This document shows positions 26,625 through 35,129 of a DNA stretch of 64,000 nt, piece after piece. Origin of the DNA: an uncultured Tenacibaculum sp. (GTDB lineage: Bacteria; Bacteroidota; Bacteroidia; Flavobacteriales; Flavobacteriaceae). Under the pieces are notes generated by a model. It did not search any database, was not told the origin of the DNA, and saw nothing but the letters and a program-made list of their open reading frames with translations. The DNA is taken from assembly GCA_947497895.1 (NCBI GenBank), contig CANMIL010000008.1:62001-126000 (forward strand), in the 5' to 3' direction. A program made the position numbers and the translations under genes. The stretch's first letter is position 1, and every line of letters starts with the position of its first letter.

Positions 26625-29078
26625 ATGATGGAAAACACTGAAGTAGTTAATAACCAAAAACTTTCTTTTGCAGATTTTAAAAACGAGGTTTTAAACGATT
26701 ACAGAATAGCTCGCATCAGTAGAGAGTGTAGCTTACTGGGTCGGAGAGAAGTTTTAACTGGAAAAGCGAAGTTTGGAATATTTGGTGACGGTAAAGAAGT
26801 GCCTCAGCTAGCCATGGCGAAAGCTTTTAAAAATGGTGATTTTCGCTCAGGGTACTACCGCGACCAAACGTTTATGATGGCCATAGGCGAGTTAACTGCT
26901 CAACAGTTTTTTGCAGGATTATATGCACATACTGATATCGAAGCCGATCCAATGTCGGCAGGTCGTCAAATGGGTGGGCATTTTGCAACGCACTCATTGG
27001 ATGAAAATGGAAATTGGAAAAACTTAACCCAACAAAAAAACTCTTCATCCGATATTTCGCCAACAGCTGGTCAAATGCCTCGTTTATTAGGATTGGCGCA
27101 AGCTTCAAAGATTTACAGAAATGTTAAAGAGTTAAAAAATCACACTAATTTTTCGGAAAAAGGAAATGAAGTTGCTTGGGGTACTATCGGTAATGCTAGT
27201 ACAAGTGAAGGATTATTTTTCGAAACTATCAATGCAGCAGGTGTATTACAAGTACCTATGGTGATGAGCGTATGGGATGATGAATACGGAATTTCAGTAC
27301 ATGCAAAACACCAAACAACCAAAGAAAGTATCTCTGAAATCTTAAAAGGTTTCCAGCGTAATGAAAATCAAAAAGGGTATGAGATTTTTGTTGTGAATGG
27401 TTGGGATTATGTGCAATTAATTGATACTTATAATAAAGCAGCTAAAATTGCAAGGGAAGAGCATTCTCCTGTTTTAATACATGTTAAAGAATTAACACAA
27501 CCTCAAGGACACTCGACCTCTGGATCTCACGAAAGATACAAATCTAAAGAGCGTTTAAAATGGGAACAAGAACATGATTGTATTGTTCAAATGCGTAAAT
27601 GGATTCTTGAATTCGAATTGCAAGATGAAAATGGTGATACGTTGAGATTGGTTGATTCAGAAGAAGAGTTAATCAATATTGATAAAAACGCGAAAAAAGA
27701 CGTTTCTAAAGCTAAAAGAGATGCTTGGGCAGCTTTTACAGGAGAGATAAAAAATGAAGCTAGACAGGCGCTTGCACTCCTAGAAAGGCTTGCAGAAAAA
27801 AGTAGCAACGGAACTTTTATTACGAAGTTAAAAAATGATCTTGCTGCTATAAATGAGCCTATTCGTAAAGATATTTTAAGTACTGCACGTAAAGCCTTAA
27901 GATACCTAAGAGATGAAAGTTTAGCTGAAAAATTAGAGCTTCAAAACTTTATTAAAGCTTCTTTAGATAATGCATACGATAAATATTCTTCAACTCTTTT
28001 AAGTGAGACTGATAACTCTCCATTAAAAGCTACTGAAATCAAGCCAAAATTTGTTGGTGAAGAAAAATTAGTAGATGCTAGAATTATTATGCGTGATAAT
28101 TTCGACGCTATCTTAAAAAAGCATCCTGAAGTATTAATTTTTGGAGAAGATGCTGGTTATATCGGAGATGTTAATCAAGGATTAGAAGGACTTCAAGAAA
28201 AATTCGGTGAATTAAGAGTGTCTGATACTGGTATTAGAGAAGCAACTATTTTAGGTCAAGGAATTGGAATGGCGATGCGTGGACTACGCCCTATTGCTGA
28301 AATCCAATATTTAGACTATTTATTATATGCTCTTCAAATAATGAGTGATGATTTAGCAACACTTCGTTATAGAACTTATGGTAAGCAAAAAGCTCCATTG
28401 ATTGTTCGTACCAGAGGACACAGATTGGAAGGTATTTGGCATGCAGGTTCACCAATGGGTGGAATCATAAATAATGTTAGAGGAATACATGTTTTAGTTC
28501 CTCGTAATATGACAAAAGCTGCTGGATTCTATAATACGCTGTTAAAAGGAGATGACCCTGCTTTAGTTATTGAATGTTTAAATGGATACCGTTTAAAAGA
28601 AAATCTTCCAACGAATTTAGGAGATTTTACGACACCAATTGGAGTTGTTGAAACTATCAAGGAAGGAACTGATATTACTATCCTATCTTACGGATCTACA
28701 TTGAGAATTATTGATGAAGCTGTTAAAGATCTTGCTCAGGTAGGAATTAATGCAGAAGTTATAGATGCTCAGAGTTTATTACCTTTTGACATTCATCATG
28801 ACACCGTTAAATCTGTTGCTAAAACAAACAGATTATTAGTTGTTGATGAAGATGTTCCAGGTGGTGCTTCAGCTTATTTATTACAAGAAATTTTAGAGAA
28901 GCAAGATGGCTATAAACATTTAGATAGTAAACCAGCAACACTTACTTCTAAAGAACATAGACCTGCTTATGGAACCGATGGAGACTACTTCTCAAAACCT
29001 TCAGCAGAAGATGTTTTCGAAAAAGTATATGAAATAATGCATGAGGCCGATCCTCAAAAATTTAAAAACTTATATTAA
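26625..29078 (+). CDS. Fused 2-oxoacid dehydrogenase E1 alpha/beta (thiamine diphosphate)
   Basis: 817 residues. The N-terminal ~400 residues are an E1 alpha-type thiamine diphosphate domain (SAGRQMGGHFATHS, then GNASTSEGLFFETINAAG and DDEYGISVH). The C-terminal ~340 residues are the beta-type transketolase domain (ILIFGEDAGYIGDVNQG-like start, RTRGHRLEGIWHAGSPMGG, then the C-terminal ILSYGSTLRIIDEA fold). This single-chain arrangement is common in Bacteroidota and is usually annotated as branched-chain 2-oxoacid (2-oxoisovalerate) dehydrogenase E1. It would decarboxylate the 2-oxoacid and pass the acyl group to a separate lipoyl E2, which is not in this window. The exact substrate cannot be read from sequence. 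Confidence 0.92.
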   Translation: MMENTEVVNNQKLSFADFKNEVLNDYRIARISRECSLLGRREVLTGKAKFGIFGDGKEVPQLAMAKAFKNGDFRSGYYRDQTFMMAIGELTAQQFFAGLYAHTDIEADPMSAGRQMGGHFATHSLDENGNWKNLTQQKNSSSDISPTAGQMPRLLGLAQASKIYRNVKELKNHTNFSEKGNEVAWGTIGNASTSEGLFFETINAAGVLQVPMVMSVWDDEYGISVHAKHQTTKESISEILKGFQRNENQKGYEIFVVNGWDYVQLIDTYNKAAKIAREEHSPVLIHVKELTQPQGHSTSGSHERYKSKERLKWEQEHDCIVQMRKWILEFELQDENGDTLRLVDSEEELINIDKNAKKDVSKAKRDAWAAFTGEIKNEARQALALLERLAEKSSNGTFITKLKNDLAAINEPIRKDILSTARKALRYLRDESLAEKLELQNFIKASLDNAYDKYSSTLLSETDNSPLKATEIKPKFVGEEKLVDARIIMRDNFDAILKKHPEVLIFGEDAGYIGDVNQGLEGLQEKFGELRVSDTGIREATILGQGIGMAMRGLRPIAEIQYLDYLLYALQIMSDDLATLRYRTYGKQKAPLIVRTRGHRLEGIWHAGSPMGGIINNVRGIHVLVPRNMTKAAGFYNTLLKGDDPALVIECLNGYRLKENLPTNLGDFTTPIGVVETIKEGTDITILSYGSTLRIIDEAVKDLAQVGINAEVIDAQSLLPFDIHHDTVKSVAKTNRLLVVDEDVPGGASAYLLQEILEKQDGYKHLDSKPATLTSKEHRPAYGTDGDYFSKPSAEDVFEKVYEIMHEADPQKFKNLY

Positions 29079-29081
29079 AAT

Positions 29082-29117
29082 AAAAAGCGGTTTTAGAAAT
29101 TTCTAAAACCGCTTTTT
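29082..29117. terminator. Bidirectional terminator between convergent genes
   Basis: AAAAAGCGGTTTTAG (29082-29096) pairs perfectly with CTAAAACCGCTTTTT (29103-29117) over a 6-base loop. A runs and T runs on the two sides let it serve both the E1 gene and the convergent SH3-like lipoprotein gene. Confidence 0.88.
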
Positions 29118-29137
29118 ATTTTATAACTAAACGAAGT

Positions 29138-29896
29138 CTATTCTTCCGTTTTCTCATCTACTTTTGCATCCTGTGCATCGATAGGTGTATTTCTCAACTC
29201 ATAGTCACTTATCTTAGTTTTAAGAGTTTCAATGAATGTCGAAGACGACAAATCTGAATTTTCAACAATTTCTTTCAATGCCTTAATTCTATCCGTCATT
29301 GTTTCTTTTTTAACCGCTAGTGCTGCGTATTTTGCAGTTGCAATATCTACAGAGTTCTCAGAAATATTAGATGTTTTTATCCATCCTTCTTCGATGTACT
29401 CCCCTTCTGCTCTTTTACCTTTTACTTTTACCCAATCATCTTGAGTCGTTGTAACAGCAATAATATCCATTGCACTGTACTTCTTATCTGTTTTTGTTAA
29501 GAGATCAGGCCTTTTATATACTGTAGCATCCTCTAGTAAAGCTCCAACTTTTCCATCAACTGCTAAAAAGCGAACTGGAGTCCAACCTTCTTTTCCATCA
29601 ACTAACCTAACTTTCACATATACCTTTTTAGATTTCGGCTCTGTAGCTTCATCACCAGTTAAGGTAATTTTTTCTCCTAAACTCATTGAAGTTAACCACT
29701 TCCCTTTTGGATCAGGTGTTTCTCTAACCGAAAGTTTTTCTAATAGACAAATAGCATCGTTAGATTGAGCCACTTCTTTTTCAACGGCATTCGAAGTTGA
29801 TTCTGTGGTTTCCTTTTTTGTTTCGTTTTTTGGGTTTTCCTTACAACTAGCAAACAAAACCGCTACTGACATAATAGCAATACATAATTTTTTCAT
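29138..29896 (-). CDS. SH3-like domain lipoprotein
   Basis: 252 residues from the ATG giving MKKLCIAIMSVAVLFASC; an upstream in-frame ATG (29917) would add seven residues before the signal and is not preferred. The lipobox LFASC marks a lipoprotein. A Ser/Thr/Lys/Glu-rich linker (~residues 20-45) is followed by a bacterial SH3-like region (LSVRETPDPKGKWLTSMSLG, then VKVRLVDGKEGWTPVRFL) and a second, weaker SH3-like unit (DDWVKVKGKR...EEGWIKTSNI). The C-terminus is helical and acidic. It is probably an envelope protein that binds peptide or glycan. There is no operon partner; the neighbour upstream is 118 bp away on the same strand. Confidence 0.8.
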   Translation of the reverse strand: MKKLCIAIMSVAVLFASCKENPKNETKKETTESTSNAVEKEVAQSNDAICLLEKLSVRETPDPKGKWLTSMSLGEKITLTGDEATEPKSKKVYVKVRLVDGKEGWTPVRFLAVDGKVGALLEDATVYKRPDLLTKTDKKYSAMDIIAVTTTQDDWVKVKGKRAEGEYIEEGWIKTSNISENSVDIATAKYAALAVKKETMTDRIKALKEIVENSDLSSSTFIETLKTKISDYELRNTPIDAQDAKVDEKTEE

Positions 29897-30035
29897 ATGA
29901 AATAAAATTTTACGCAAATATAACTTTTCTTTTGAGTAATCCCTATAATCGCCAAACTTCTTACTTAAACCAATCCAAACCTAAAACACTCAAAAACTTC
30001 ACATTACACAACAAATTAAAATTTCACATTCGTTT

Positions 30036-31307
30036 TTATTTTTTCAAAAGGTGGCATCCGATTGCACAATCTAAACATCTAGCTTTCTCACAATAATTAG
30101 TTTTTAATTGAATTAACGCCTGAGAATCCAATGCGTTTTTTGAAGCTAATTTCAACTTAGAAAACTTCGATATAATACTATTCTTCTCTGTTTTAATTTC
30201 TTTCATAATTCTTAAAAGCCCTTCCAAATCAACTTCTCCAGAATTTTTCATGAACACAAATTTCATTGGAACAATAACATTAATCACCAATAAATCAATT
30301 AATGATTTCGTTGTAAACTTATTTCCTCTTTTACTAGAAGTTTCAAAAGTGTAATGTTCTTTCCAAAAATCATCTACCTCAACTAAAAACAACTTATGAA
30401 ATTCATCAATAGTATTAGTTTTTATAACTCTGGAAAACAAATTCGGATATTTACAAACTAAGGCTATTAATTGGGCTATTCGAATAGTAGGGAAATTTGC
30501 CGGGCGCATTCTAAAAAATTTAAATTCTCTTTTTTTCAGCTGTTTCAATTGGAATTTTGATTTAATGTAGTCATACTCTCTCTTTAGGTTATTATAATAG
30601 ACATCTTCCAAATCCTCTTCCAAGAAACCAGCCTGCCCAAATAATAAAGCAGAAAGTTCCATCTGATTAAATCTTAATTTTCTAAGTATACTATAGGGAA
30701 ATGATTTTGCCAATTTGATAAAGATATCTCCATTAGTTTTTGACCCGAAAGCTTTAGCTATCATATAAAACAAAACGACTTCATAATCATTACTTGTTGA
30801 ATGTAGTAATTCGTTAATAACAATTGTTTTTTGTTCAAGTCGTTCAAAATAAAGTCTCTCAAACCAGTTACTCAATAAGAAGTCATCTATTTGTGGTAAC
30901 TGCTTCTCACAAAAAATCCAATTTTCACCTTTGAACATTAACTTTCTATAATTACTCAATATATCTGGTCTTATAAAATCCTTTAATATTAACGTTGGTA
31001 AAGGCTTTTCGTTTTTCATAAAAACATCAATATCATGCTCCCAAACAACATGGAGAATTACAGCATCATAATTCTCATCAAATTCATGTTGATGTACATA
31101 CCAATCAGAAGATTTTAAATGCATTTCTACATTACCTACCCATAGTTGACCATTAAAAAGAATATGAGCATTCAAAAAATCTGGTCCACTATCTCTATTC
31201 CATGTCCCTATTTTAACAATTTCAATTTTTTCTTCGGAAGAAGTCGTTAACTTGTGTGAATAGACAAGTTTTTGACTCCATAAAAAATGAAGTAATTCTT
31301 CTTTCAT
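30036..31307 (-). CDS. DUF2851 family protein
   Basis: 423 residues from the second Met (MKEELLHFLWSQ); the first is two codons upstream. Typical features of this Bacteroidota family are present: FLWSQKLVYSHKL at the start, TWNRDSGPDFLNAHI, GNVEMHLKSSDWYVHQH and VILHVVWEHD. The C-terminus has a cysteine cluster (CEKARCLDCAIGC) that could bind a metal. Function is unknown. It is a cytoplasmic protein by appearance, with no signal peptide. The gene is divergent from the nitroreductase gene, with about 180 bp between them. Confidence 0.88.
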   Translation of the reverse strand: MKEELLHFLWSQKLVYSHKLTTSSEEKIEIVKIGTWNRDSGPDFLNAHILFNGQLWVGNVEMHLKSSDWYVHQHEFDENYDAVILHVVWEHDIDVFMKNEKPLPTLILKDFIRPDILSNYRKLMFKGENWIFCEKQLPQIDDFLLSNWFERLYFERLEQKTIVINELLHSTSNDYEVVLFYMIAKAFGSKTNGDIFIKLAKSFPYSILRKLRFNQMELSALLFGQAGFLEEDLEDVYYNNLKREYDYIKSKFQLKQLKKREFKFFRMRPANFPTIRIAQLIALVCKYPNLFSRVIKTNTIDEFHKLFLVEVDDFWKEHYTFETSSKRGNKFTTKSLIDLLVINVIVPMKFVFMKNSGEVDLEGLLRIMKEIKTEKNSIISKFSKLKLASKNALDSQALIQLKTNYCEKARCLDCAIGCHLLKK

Positions 31308-31459
31308 AAACAATTATTTAGCAATTAATTATGCTAAATTTATAAAAATAAACTGGTTACTTAAAATCCATTCCAAAACTTCATTTAAATTATAAATAAA
31401 AACTAGTCCTTCATAATTATTTACAATACATTTACTAGGTATCTAAACTCAATCTAACC

Positions 31460-31467
31460 TATTTTTG
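31460..31467 (+). promoter_or_regulatory. Candidate -7 box (TATTTTTG) for the nitroreductase gene
   Basis: Matches TAnnTTTG and ends 20 bp before the ATG at 31488, in the divergent region shared with the DUF2851 gene. No well-spaced -33 box was found. Confidence 0.45.
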
Positions 31468-31487
31468 TGAAACCAAATATTTTATAA

Positions 31488-32120
31488 ATGAGCAATAGCA
31501 TAGACAATTTGAAATGGCGTTATGCCGTTAAAAAATTTGACAACGATAAAATCATTCCTGAAGAAAAAATCAACATTCTTAAAGAAGCATTTAACCTTAC
31601 AGCTACATCATATGGTTTACAGCCATACAAATTAGTAGTGTTAAGCAATAAAGAATTACAACAACAATTAGTTGAACACTCTTGGAACCAACAACAAGTA
31701 GTACAAGCTTCACATGTATTGATTATTACAGTTCCAACTGAAATAAGTACAGAAGACGTCGAAGATTACTTTAAACTTGTCAAAGAAATAAGAAATACGC
31801 CTGATGATATTATCAACCCGTTTAAAGAAATGCTTTCAAATAACATTTCAAGTAAATCACCTGAAGAATTATATCAATGGATGAAAAATCAAGCATATAT
31901 AGCTTTAGGAAATTTAATGACGGTGGCTGCGAACGAAAAAATAGATACTTGTCCTATGGAAGGTTTTGTTCCTGAAAAATACGACGAAATTTTAGGTTTA
32001 GACAAGCTAAACTTACGATCTGTTTTAGTACTTCCAATTGGAATTAGAGCTGAAGACTGCTTTATGAAAGATTTAGCAAAAGTTAGAAAAAAAACGGAAG
32101 ATATTGTTATTGAACTATAA
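31488..32120 (+). CDS. Nitroreductase-family NAD(P)H oxidoreductase
   Basis: 210 residues, the normal size for NfsB-like flavoproteins. The N-terminal LKWRYAVKKFDNDKIIPEEK and the SYGLQPYKLVVL segment form the FMN phosphate and isoalloxazine contacts known for the family. A later segment, QAYIALGNLMTVAANEKIDTCPMEGF, is the conserved helix with the PMEGF motif. It should be an FMN-dependent dimer using NAD(P)H; natural substrates are unknown (quinones and nitroaromatics are typical test substrates). It stands as a single gene with a long hairpin behind it. Confidence 0.9.
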   Translation: MSNSIDNLKWRYAVKKFDNDKIIPEEKINILKEAFNLTATSYGLQPYKLVVLSNKELQQQLVEHSWNQQQVVQASHVLIITVPTEISTEDVEDYFKLVKEIRNTPDDIINPFKEMLSNNISSKSPEELYQWMKNQAYIALGNLMTVAANEKIDTCPMEGFVPEKYDEILGLDKLNLRSVLVLPIGIRAEDCFMKDLAKVRKKTEDIVIEL

Positions 32121-32139
32121 CAACATCCTTTTAAACATA

Positions 32140-32193
32140 AATTATGAACTACGCAATGAATTGTAAAATTTAGTACATTCGTAGTTCATAATT
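32140..32193 (+). terminator. Long hairpin between nitroreductase and symporter genes
   Basis: AATTATGAACTACG (32140-32153) pairs perfectly with CGTAGTTCATAATT (32180-32193) across 26 bases. It fills the 80-bp gap between the stop at 32120 and the ATG at 32201. The following T tract is short, so it may be a terminator, an mRNA end stabiliser or an operator. Confidence 0.5.
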
Positions 32194-32200
32194 CTATTGT

Positions 32201-33646
32201 ATGCAACCACTTCATATAATCTTATTAATACTCGGATATTTTGGCGTATTAATTAGTATTTCATTTTTTACTGGAAAATCCGCTAATAATTCCACTTTTT
32301 TTAAAGCTAATAATTCATCTCCCTGGTATTTAGTTGCTTTCGGAATGATTGGAGCATCTCTTTCAGGGGTTACCTTTATTTCAGTTCCTGGTTGGGTCGA
32401 AGGTCAGCAAATGAGTTATATGCAAATGGTTTTTGGTTACGTCATTGGCTATGCTGTTATTGGCCTTGTTCTTCTTCCTCTATATTACCGTTTAAACCTA
32501 ACTTCTATTTATACTTATTTAGGTGATCGTTTTGGGACATTTTCTTATAAAACTGGCGCTTCTTTTTTCCTACTTTCAAGAGTAATCGGCGCTTCTTTTC
32601 GATTGTTTCTGGTTGCAAACGTATTACAATTGATTTTATTCGACAACTATGGAATTCCTTTTTGGATTACCGTAATTATAACGATTTTATTGATTTGGCT
32701 ATACACTTTCAAAGGAGGAATAAAAACCATTGTATGGACAGATACTTTGCAAACATTATTTATGTTAATTTCTGTAGGTGTTTGTATTGTGATGATTTCG
32801 GAAGAATTACAAATTGATAATTTGCTTACATATGTATCCGAAAACAAATTATCTAAAATGTTCTTTTTTGATGATGTTAAAGCTGGTAATTACTTTTGGA
32901 AACAGTTCTTTTCAGGTGCTTTTATAGCCATTGTTATGACAGGTTTGGATCAGGATATGATGCAAAAAAACTTGACTTGTCGTAATTTAAAAGATGCTCA
33001 AAAAAACATGTTTTGGTTTACAATAGTTCTTGTCATCGTGAATTTCTTTTTCCTTTCTTTAGGTATTTTACTGACAGACTATGCGCATTCCATCGAAATA
33101 GATGCTCACAAAGATCAATTATTTCCGCTTATAGCCATGAGTGGTAAACTTGGTATTGCAACTTCTTTATTTTTCCTATTAGGCCTTATTGCTGCTGCTT
33201 ATTCAAGTGCTGATAGTGCCTTAACCTCATTAACAACATCTTTCAGTATCGATATTTTAGAGATTGATAAAAAAGAAGACGAGAAAGATCAAATAAGAAT
33301 CCGAAAAAGAATTCATATTATCTTTTCTTTTATTCTAGCTACCACCATACTTGTTTTTAAATATTTTATAGCAAACGAAAGTGTAATTGCTAAAATATTC
33401 CAATTCGCTGGCTATACATATGGACCTTTACTAGGACTATATGCTTTTGGTTTATTTACAAAATTAAAAGTTAAAGACAATCTGGTTCCTTTTATTTGTA
33501 TAATCTCTCCATTTCTAACCTATTTTATTAGTGATTATAGTAAAACGCATTTAGGTTTTGATTTTGGATTTTTTATTTTAATCCTAAATGGAATACTAAC
33601 ATTTTTAGGTTTATTAAGCATTCAAAAACAACATTCAAATGAGTAA
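32201..33646 (+). CDS. Sodium:solute symporter (SSS family)
   Basis: 481 residues with about 13 hydrophobic segments. Family signs are FGMIGASLSGVTFISVPGWV near TM2, RVIGASFRLFLVANVLQ, AFTGLDQDMMQKNLTCRNL-like sequence in the middle (MTGLDQDMMQKNL), and AAYSSADSALTSLTTSF in the core. The transported solute cannot be named. It overlaps the next gene by 8 bp, so translation is probably coupled to the small basic protein and the cupin. Confidence 0.9.
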   Translation: MQPLHIILLILGYFGVLISISFFTGKSANNSTFFKANNSSPWYLVAFGMIGASLSGVTFISVPGWVEGQQMSYMQMVFGYVIGYAVIGLVLLPLYYRLNLTSIYTYLGDRFGTFSYKTGASFFLLSRVIGASFRLFLVANVLQLILFDNYGIPFWITVIITILLIWLYTFKGGIKTIVWTDTLQTLFMLISVGVCIVMISEELQIDNLLTYVSENKLSKMFFFDDVKAGNYFWKQFFSGAFIAIVMTGLDQDMMQKNLTCRNLKDAQKNMFWFTIVLVIVNFFFLSLGILLTDYAHSIEIDAHKDQLFPLIAMSGKLGIATSLFFLLGLIAAAYSSADSALTSLTTSFSIDILEIDKKEDEKDQIRIRKRIHIIFSFILATTILVFKYFIANESVIAKIFQFAGYTYGPLLGLYAFGLFTKLKVKDNLVPFICIISPFLTYFISDYSKTHLGFDFGFFILILNGILTFLGLLSIQKQHSNE

Positions 33647-33821
33647 AAAAGGAAAAGAAAAAAATACTGTAAACAAAGCAAAACACAGTAGATTGATGAA
33701 ACAAAAAGCAAACAAGATTAAATCTGAAAAGCTTCAAAGAAAAGAAAGACTAAAAGCCATTATAAAAAAAGCTAACGAACAAAACAACAATATAAATGAC
33801 AGCCAAACAACTGATAGCTAA
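33639..33821 (+). CDS. Small highly basic protein, unknown function
   Basis: 60 residues. The first 45 or so are dominated by Lys and Arg (MSKKGKEKNTVNKAKHSRLM, KLQRKERLKAI), probably one helix; the end is Asn/Thr/Ser-rich. It overlaps the symporter by 8 bp and the cupin gene by 26 bp, which argues that it is a real, coupled gene rather than a chance ORF. The composition suggests nucleic-acid or ribosome binding, but no family is recognised. Confidence 0.65.
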   Translation: MSKKGKEKNTVNKAKHSRLMKQKANKIKSEKLQRKERLKAIIKKANEQNNNINDSQTTDS

Positions 33822-34296
33822 ATTTGATTTAGCCGAACATCCTGAAGGTGGATATTTCAGAGAAACCTATCGAAGTGAAGGTATTATTAAAAACGAAAGT
33901 TTACCGAACGAGTTTAACGGAAATAGAAATTACAGTACCTCTATATATTTTTTGTTGACTGATGAAAAATTTTCTGCTTTTCATAAAATAAATCAAGATG
34001 AAATTTGGCATTTTTACAAAGGAAGTCCCTTAAAACTGCATATGATTTCTCCTGAAGGAGATTACTCTTTCATTATAATAGGTAACAATATTGAAGCTAA
34101 CGAAACACCTCAATTTGTTGTTCCTGCTAGATATTGGTTTGCAGCCGAGGTTATCGACAGTAATTCCTACTCTTTTACTGGTTGTACAGTTGCTCCAGGA
34201 TTCGATTTCAATGATTTTGTTTTGCCAAAAAGAAAAGAACTGATTGAGTTATTTCCAAAGCATACAGATATTATAAAAAAACTTACACATCATTAA
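33796..34296 (+). CDS. DUF985 cupin-domain protein
   Basis: 166 residues. The start LIAKFDLAEHPEGGYFRETY and the barrel segment TSIYFLLTDEKFSAFHKINQDEIWHFYKG with GSPLKLHMI are characteristic of the DUF985 cupins. Further signs are VPARYWFAAEV and CTVAPGFDFNDF at the end. Cupins of this group bind metal or sugar-like ligands; the activity is not defined. It is the last gene of the overlapping three-gene set and is closed by a strong terminator. Confidence 0.88.
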   Translation: MTAKQLIAKFDLAEHPEGGYFRETYRSEGIIKNESLPNEFNGNRNYSTSIYFLLTDEKFSAFHKINQDEIWHFYKGSPLKLHMISPEGDYSFIIIGNNIEANETPQFVVPARYWFAAEVIDSNSYSFTGCTVAPGFDFNDFVLPKRKELIELFPKHTDIIKKLTHH

Positions 34297-34334
34297 AGAT
34301 AAAAAAGCCTCTGAATGGAGGCTTTTTTATCTTT
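34295..34334. terminator. Bidirectional terminator after the cupin gene
   Basis: AAAGATAAAAAAGCCTC (34295-34311) pairs with GAGGCTTTTTTATCTTT (34318-34334) around a 6-base loop. It lies between the cupin gene and the convergent gene at 34354, and serves both strands. Confidence 0.88.
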
Positions 34335-34353
34335 AGCTTACTTATTATCTATT

Positions 34354-34995
34354 TTACTTAACAACAAACACTACGTTTATTAAAGCATTTAAGTCAGTAG
34401 GCTGTCCTATTATTGTATAAGTCAATACACCGTTTCCATCTATCGACATCGTTCCAGTATTAAATACAGCTGGATCTGCAAAAGTTACATAATAATATAA
34501 GTCTGCTGCTGCATACGTAGGTATTGCGCTTGGCGCTCCTGTACTTCCTGCCACTGGAGAAGCAAACTGAGCCGTGTATTCATTATATAAGTTCAATGTA
34601 AATGTTCCGTTCGTACTGGCATCTATTGCGATCGAAGGCGGATAAAATACTCTAGCTGCTCTTGATGTAATTGGAGCAATTGCTTGCACTACTTCTTCCA
34701 CCGTTGATTCATTTCCTGCCCCTGGATCACCTGTAATATTATTTACATCTACAGGAGTAGCAATGTTAACCTCAGAAGCATTCTGATCATCCGTATCAAC
34801 TTGCCAACCTGTACTCGTGAAACGATACACTTTTTGATCAGTCGTATTAAATAGAATTGAGCCAATATTAACTCCAGTTAAAGAGGTCATTTCGGTATTT
34901 GTAGCAGTAGGTAGTCCCATTAATGAATTAGCATCTATTTGCGCAAACGATAAATTTGCAACAAACACCAAAGCATATAATAATTTAAATTTCAT
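34354..34995 (-). CDS. Secreted protein of unknown function (flavobacterial surface type)
   Basis: 213 residues with a signal peptide (MKFKLLYALVFVANLSFAQ). It then has the segment GSILFNTTDQKVYRFTSTGW, a pattern often seen in flavobacterial exported and adhesin-like proteins, followed by a Thr/Asn/Ala-rich, beta-prone body ending LINVVFVVK. No enzyme motif and no T9SS sorting domain is seen. It is divergent from the next secreted-protein gene, with 134 bp between the two starts. Function is unknown. Confidence 0.75.
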   Translation of the reverse strand: MKFKLLYALVFVANLSFAQIDANSLMGLPTATNTEMTSLTGVNIGSILFNTTDQKVYRFTSTGWQVDTDDQNASEVNIATPVDVNNITGDPGAGNESTVEEVVQAIAPITSRAARVFYPPSIAIDASTNGTFTLNLYNEYTAQFASPVAGSTGAPSAIPTYAAADLYYYVTFADPAVFNTGTMSIDGNGVLTYTIIGQPTDLNALINVVFVVK

Positions 34996-35129
34996 AATGT
35001 AAGATTTTTTATCTTTTTTATAACAGTTAGTTAATCTTCATTCCAGACTATAAAAATACAGTTTTTTCTTTTTTTGATCTAAATAAGGTATATTTATCCG
35101 AATTTTAATTGCTGACCCCACGTTTCTAA

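Noticed and set aside
29232..29444. Plus-strand 70-codon ORF opposite the SH3-like lipoprotein gene
   Set aside because: It is fully antisense to a convincing lipoprotein gene and shows no family features.
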